Assembly: GCA_049973945.1 (NCBI GenBank)
Contig: JBMFJH010000027.1
Span: 1-13,557, forward strand
Reading direction: 5' to 3'
Length of the DNA stretch: 13,557 nucleotides
Source of the DNA: Acd1 sp049973945
GTDB taxonomy: Archaea; Thermoproteota; Thermoprotei_A; Sulfolobales; Sulfolobaceae
Position numbers and translations under genes: made by a program. Shown here one piece after another: positions 12,072 through 13,557 of this stretch. Under the pieces are notes generated by a model. It worked only from the letters and a program-made list of their open reading frames with translations. It made no database searches and was not told the origin of the DNA. How positions within the stretch are numbered: position 1 is the first letter of the stretch; the number at the start of each line of letters is the position of its first letter.

Positions 12072-12236
12072 ATGCCTATAGAGGAGATCGTCAAAGTCTC
12101 CAGGAACTTCCAAATTACAATTCCCGCAAAGATCAGGCAGAAATTCCCCATAAAGGAGGGAGAATTAGTGGTGGTAATATATGATGAAAATGAGAACTTG
12201 ATCAAAATAAAGCCGTTAAACCAAGGCAGACTCTAA
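12072..12236 (+). CDS. AbrB/MazE/SpoVT-type DNA-binding protein
   Basis: This is a 54-residue swapped-hairpin (SpoVT-AbrB) protein: MPIEEIVKVSRNFQITIPAK, then IRQKFPIKEGELVVVIYDEN and a final strand LIKIKPL. The signature is the pattern V.VS....ITIPAKIR..F.IKEGE.V, which is clear. In archaea such proteins are often VapB or MazE antitoxins that repress their own operon, or stand-alone chromatin-associated regulators. No PIN or MazF-type toxin follows: the next gene, 32 bases downstream on the same strand, is a TatD nuclease. It is therefore an orphan antitoxin or a stand-alone regulator. Its codons (AAA, ATA, TTA, GAA, AAT) are clearly more AT-rich than those of flanking genes, as is the 216-base gap before it, suggesting a different origin. 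The start is the ATG at 12072. Confidence 0.88.
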   Translation: MPIEEIVKVSRNFQITIPAKIRQKFPIKEGELVVVIYDENENLIKIKPLNQGRL

Positions 12237-12268
12237 TAGCCTGTATTAAAGGGAAAAGCTCGATAGAG

Positions 12269-13066
12269 TTGCTCTTCGACGGTCACGCCCACCTAGACTC
12301 GGAACAATTCAAAGGGAACGTGCGGGACATAGCTAGCGAATGTAACGTTTTGATAGTTAATGCGTCGGTCGACCTTAGAAGCTCGTTAAACACCTTGAAA
12401 CTCGCTTCCGAATTAGACAACGTCTTTCCGGCGATAGGTTTCCACCCCGAGTTTGTTGAGAGGAGTCAGGAAGTCCCACAAGTCCTTGAGCTCGTTGAGT
12501 ACGCCGTAGAGGTGAGCGAGGTAGGGCTAGACTACTACTGGATTAAGGACGACGTGCTAAGAAAGAAGGAGATCGAAGTCCTGTCGGCTTTCCTGGAAAG
12601 GGCTGAGCGCTTATCCTTGCCGGTCGTAATTCACTCGCGCGGGGGAAACAAAGACCTACTGAATATACTCCCGTCTTACAGAATCACGTTCGCAATCCAC
12701 GCCTTCGAGGGCTCGCTGAAGCACGCGAACGCGATCGTGGACTTGGGCGGGTTCATATCCTTCCCGCCGATCATAGTCAGGGACAGGTCGAGAGCGGATA
12801 TAGCCAAGAGCGTTGATCTGTCCCACATCTTAACCGAGACAGATTCGCCCTTCATGGGCGCTGAGAAGGGTGAAATAAACAGGCCCTGTAACGTGATCAA
12901 AGCGGTCAAGAAGATAGCTGAGCTAAAAGGCCTCCCGCCGGAAGAGGTCGAAGCCATAATCGAACGGAACGCCTTGAGGTTTTTCGACGTCTCAAACTGG
13001 GACGAGCTGAAGGAGAAGAAGAGGGAAAAAATGAGGAAATACCTTGAACGCGGTATCGCTCATTAA
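12269..13066 (+). CDS. TatD-family metal-dependent hydrolase (probable DNase)
   Basis: The 265-residue TIM-barrel protein has the TatD metal-binding set: His6 and His8 in FDGHAHLD, Glu84 in VSEVGLDYYW, His122 in VVIHSRGG, His144 in AIHAFEGS and Asp192 in ETDSPFMG. GFHPEFV (57-63) replaces the common GIHP. TatD enzymes are 3'-5' exonucleases acting on DNA (some on RNA) in repair or decay; they are cytoplasmic and not part of protein translocation despite the name. Length is normal. The start is TTG at 12269, the only one that keeps the first strand. It is 32 bases after the AbrB-like gene on the same strand and may share its message. The last residues (KEKKREKMRKYLERGIAH) are strongly basic. 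The stop overlaps that of the convergent membrane-protein gene. Confidence 0.88.
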   Translation: MLFDGHAHLDSEQFKGNVRDIASECNVLIVNASVDLRSSLNTLKLASELDNVFPAIGFHPEFVERSQEVPQVLELVEYAVEVSEVGLDYYWIKDDVLRKKEIEVLSAFLERAERLSLPVVIHSRGGNKDLLNILPSYRITFAIHAFEGSLKHANAIVDLGGFISFPPIIVRDRSRADIAKSVDLSHILTETDSPFMGAEKGEINRPCNVIKAVKKIAELKGLPPEEVEAIIERNALRFFDVSNWDELKEKKREKMRKYLERGIAH

Positions 13067-13260
13067 TGCTTCTCCTCTGTAGGTGGCGGCGCGAAGTGTA
13101 CGAAGAGGTAGTACAGAACGAAGCCTATTACTGCAACCACCGCGAACGGCAGTGTGTATGGAGTCGCCGCCCCGTGAGCGACTACGGAGAATATCTCCCA
13201 CAATAGGCCTATCACCGCTAGAACGTAACCGATACCTAACATCTTGTAGAGATCCGCCAT
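13063..13260 (-). CDS. Small two-helix membrane protein, possible terminal oxidase subunit (DoxE-like)
   Basis: The 65-residue protein has two membrane helices, about residues 8-28 (GIGYVLAVIGLLWEIFSVVA) and 34-56 (YTLPFAVVAVIGFVLYYLFV), joined by a short HGAAT turn, and a polar tail APPPTEEKH. The ATG at 13260 follows GGTGAGGTAG, a good ribosome-binding site, and the upstream gene ends 5 bases before it, so the two are cotranscribed. Its size, two helices and position after a larger exported-type protein resemble doxE after doxC in the quinol oxidase cluster of Acidianus, where small subunits of about 60-65 residues occur. That comparison is from memory and uncertain. The stop codon overlaps that of tatD. 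Confidence 0.6.
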   Translation of the reverse strand: MADLYKMLGIGYVLAVIGLLWEIFSVVAHGAATPYTLPFAVVAVIGFVLYYLFVHFAPPPTEEKH

Positions 13261-13265
13261 CTACC

Positions 13266-13557
13266 TCACCCTTCCACGAGTATTGCTCCCCACAGGGACA
13301 TTACCATCCCTTTGTCCTCGCCAGTGAGCATGCCTGACATGCCAGCGACGTTATACACGTTGAACACCGGGTAGACTATCCCGTATAAGTAAACTGGAGC
13401 TCCAGTAGCGCTGAACGTGAAGGTCATCGGAGTATTGTACTGTATCTGCTTGTACTCGACCGGCACTATCGTCCCGTTGGGATATAGGGCATATATCCCC
13501 ACATACACGTTGTCAACGATCTGTGGCTTTCCTGTGCTCGTGTAGTTCAGGAGGTAG
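13266..13557 (-). CDS. C-terminal part of a membrane/extracellular protein, possible DoxC-like oxidase subunit (partial)
   Basis: The minus-strand frame is open from the window edge to TGA at 13266-13268, so only the last 96 or so residues are seen. They read YLLNYTSTGKPQIVDN, then VYVGIYALYPNGTIVPVEY, YNTPMTFTFSATGAPVYLYG, YPVFNVYNVAGMSGMLTG and finally VMSLWGAILVEG. This is a beta-rich, Tyr- and Asn-rich sequence with two N-X-T sequons (NYT, NGT), typical of the outward-facing domain of archaeal membrane proteins. A GTG at 13508 could be taken for a start, but the coding pattern clearly continues past it. The five-base spacing to the small two-helix gene suggests an operon. The DoxC-type assignment is a guess from gene order; another copper- or haem-oxidase partner protein is possible. 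Confidence 0.6.
   Translation of the reverse strand, partial: YLLNYTSTGKPQIVDNVYVGIYALYPNGTIVPVEYKQIQYNTPMTFTFSATGAPVYLYGIVYPVFNVYNVAGMSGMLTGEDKGMVMSLWGAILVEG

Noticed and set aside
11925..12113. Minus-strand 62-residue frame opposite the AbrB-like gene
   Set aside because: It crosses the AbrB-like promoter and start, has no recognisable motif, and lies in AT-rich spacer where such frames arise by chance. The end (SEYNQPLRESNRKSFNIL) looks somewhat protein-like, so a decayed gene is not fully excluded.
12180..12186. ATGATGA resembling a C box of a C/D guide RNA
   Set aside because: It is inside the AbrB-like coding sequence and has no D box or paired C'/D' motifs at suitable spacing.

Overview
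The window looks like chromosomal DNA from a thermoacidophilic archaeon of the Thermoproteota, most likely a member of the Sulfolobales with a roughly balanced base composition. The clues are an archaeal-type short triosephosphate isomerase, an Lrs14/AbfR-like winged-helix regulator, a glycerate 2-kinase of the MOFRL family, a small aKMT-like methyltransferase, an archaeal diphthamide synthase (Dph6), and a possible terminal-oxidase cluster at the right edge. Archaeal TATA-like boxes lie about 27-28 bases before several start codons, which suggests leaderless mRNAs. Arginine is mostly AGG/AGA, and TTG and GTG starts are common. The assignment to Sulfolobales is an inference from gene content, not a database match.

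Layout. Bases 1-2000 hold a four-helix membrane protein, a convergent DUF429 protein, divergent tpiA, and a small unknown protein. Bases 2100-3240 encode a membrane-anchored, probably glycosylated WtpA/ModA-like binding protein with no permease or ATPase beside it. Bases 3226-5360 are a minus-strand run dtxR-like regulator > DUF2250-like winged helix > glycerate 2-kinase, with overlapping genes. A divergent protein with an extreme glycine zipper starts 42 bases from the regulator. Bases 5928-8793 are a molybdenum-cofactor locus: mobB plus a methyltransferase on the minus strand, and moeA-mobA on the plus strand, sharing a 40-base intergenic region. Bases 8794-9015 are AT-rich and noncoding, with an 18-base direct repeat and a possible hairpin.

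Bases 9016-11488 look like one plus-strand operon: an 18-residue Lys/Gln-rich peptide, an aKMT-like methyltransferase, dph6 and a SAH/MTA/deoxyadenosine-type deaminase. The shared theme is S-adenosylmethionine chemistry on protein substrates plus disposal of the nucleoside by-products. The Lrs14-like regulator converges on it, with an inverted repeat around its own start codon. After an AT-rich 216-base gap come a 54-residue AbrB/MazE-type DNA-binding protein and a TatD nuclease. The right edge holds two minus-strand membrane-protein genes that may be terminal-oxidase subunits; the outer one runs off the window.

No rRNA, tRNA, insertion sequence or CRISPR array was seen, and no gene-free stretch exceeds 300 bases. 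The observations most worth following are the binding protein that has lost expected Mo/W ligands, the Lys-rich peptide beside a lysine-methyltransferase homologue, the nine-step glycine zipper, the DUF2250-like gene whose N-terminus has no ordinary start codon, and the inverted repeat at the Lrs14 start.
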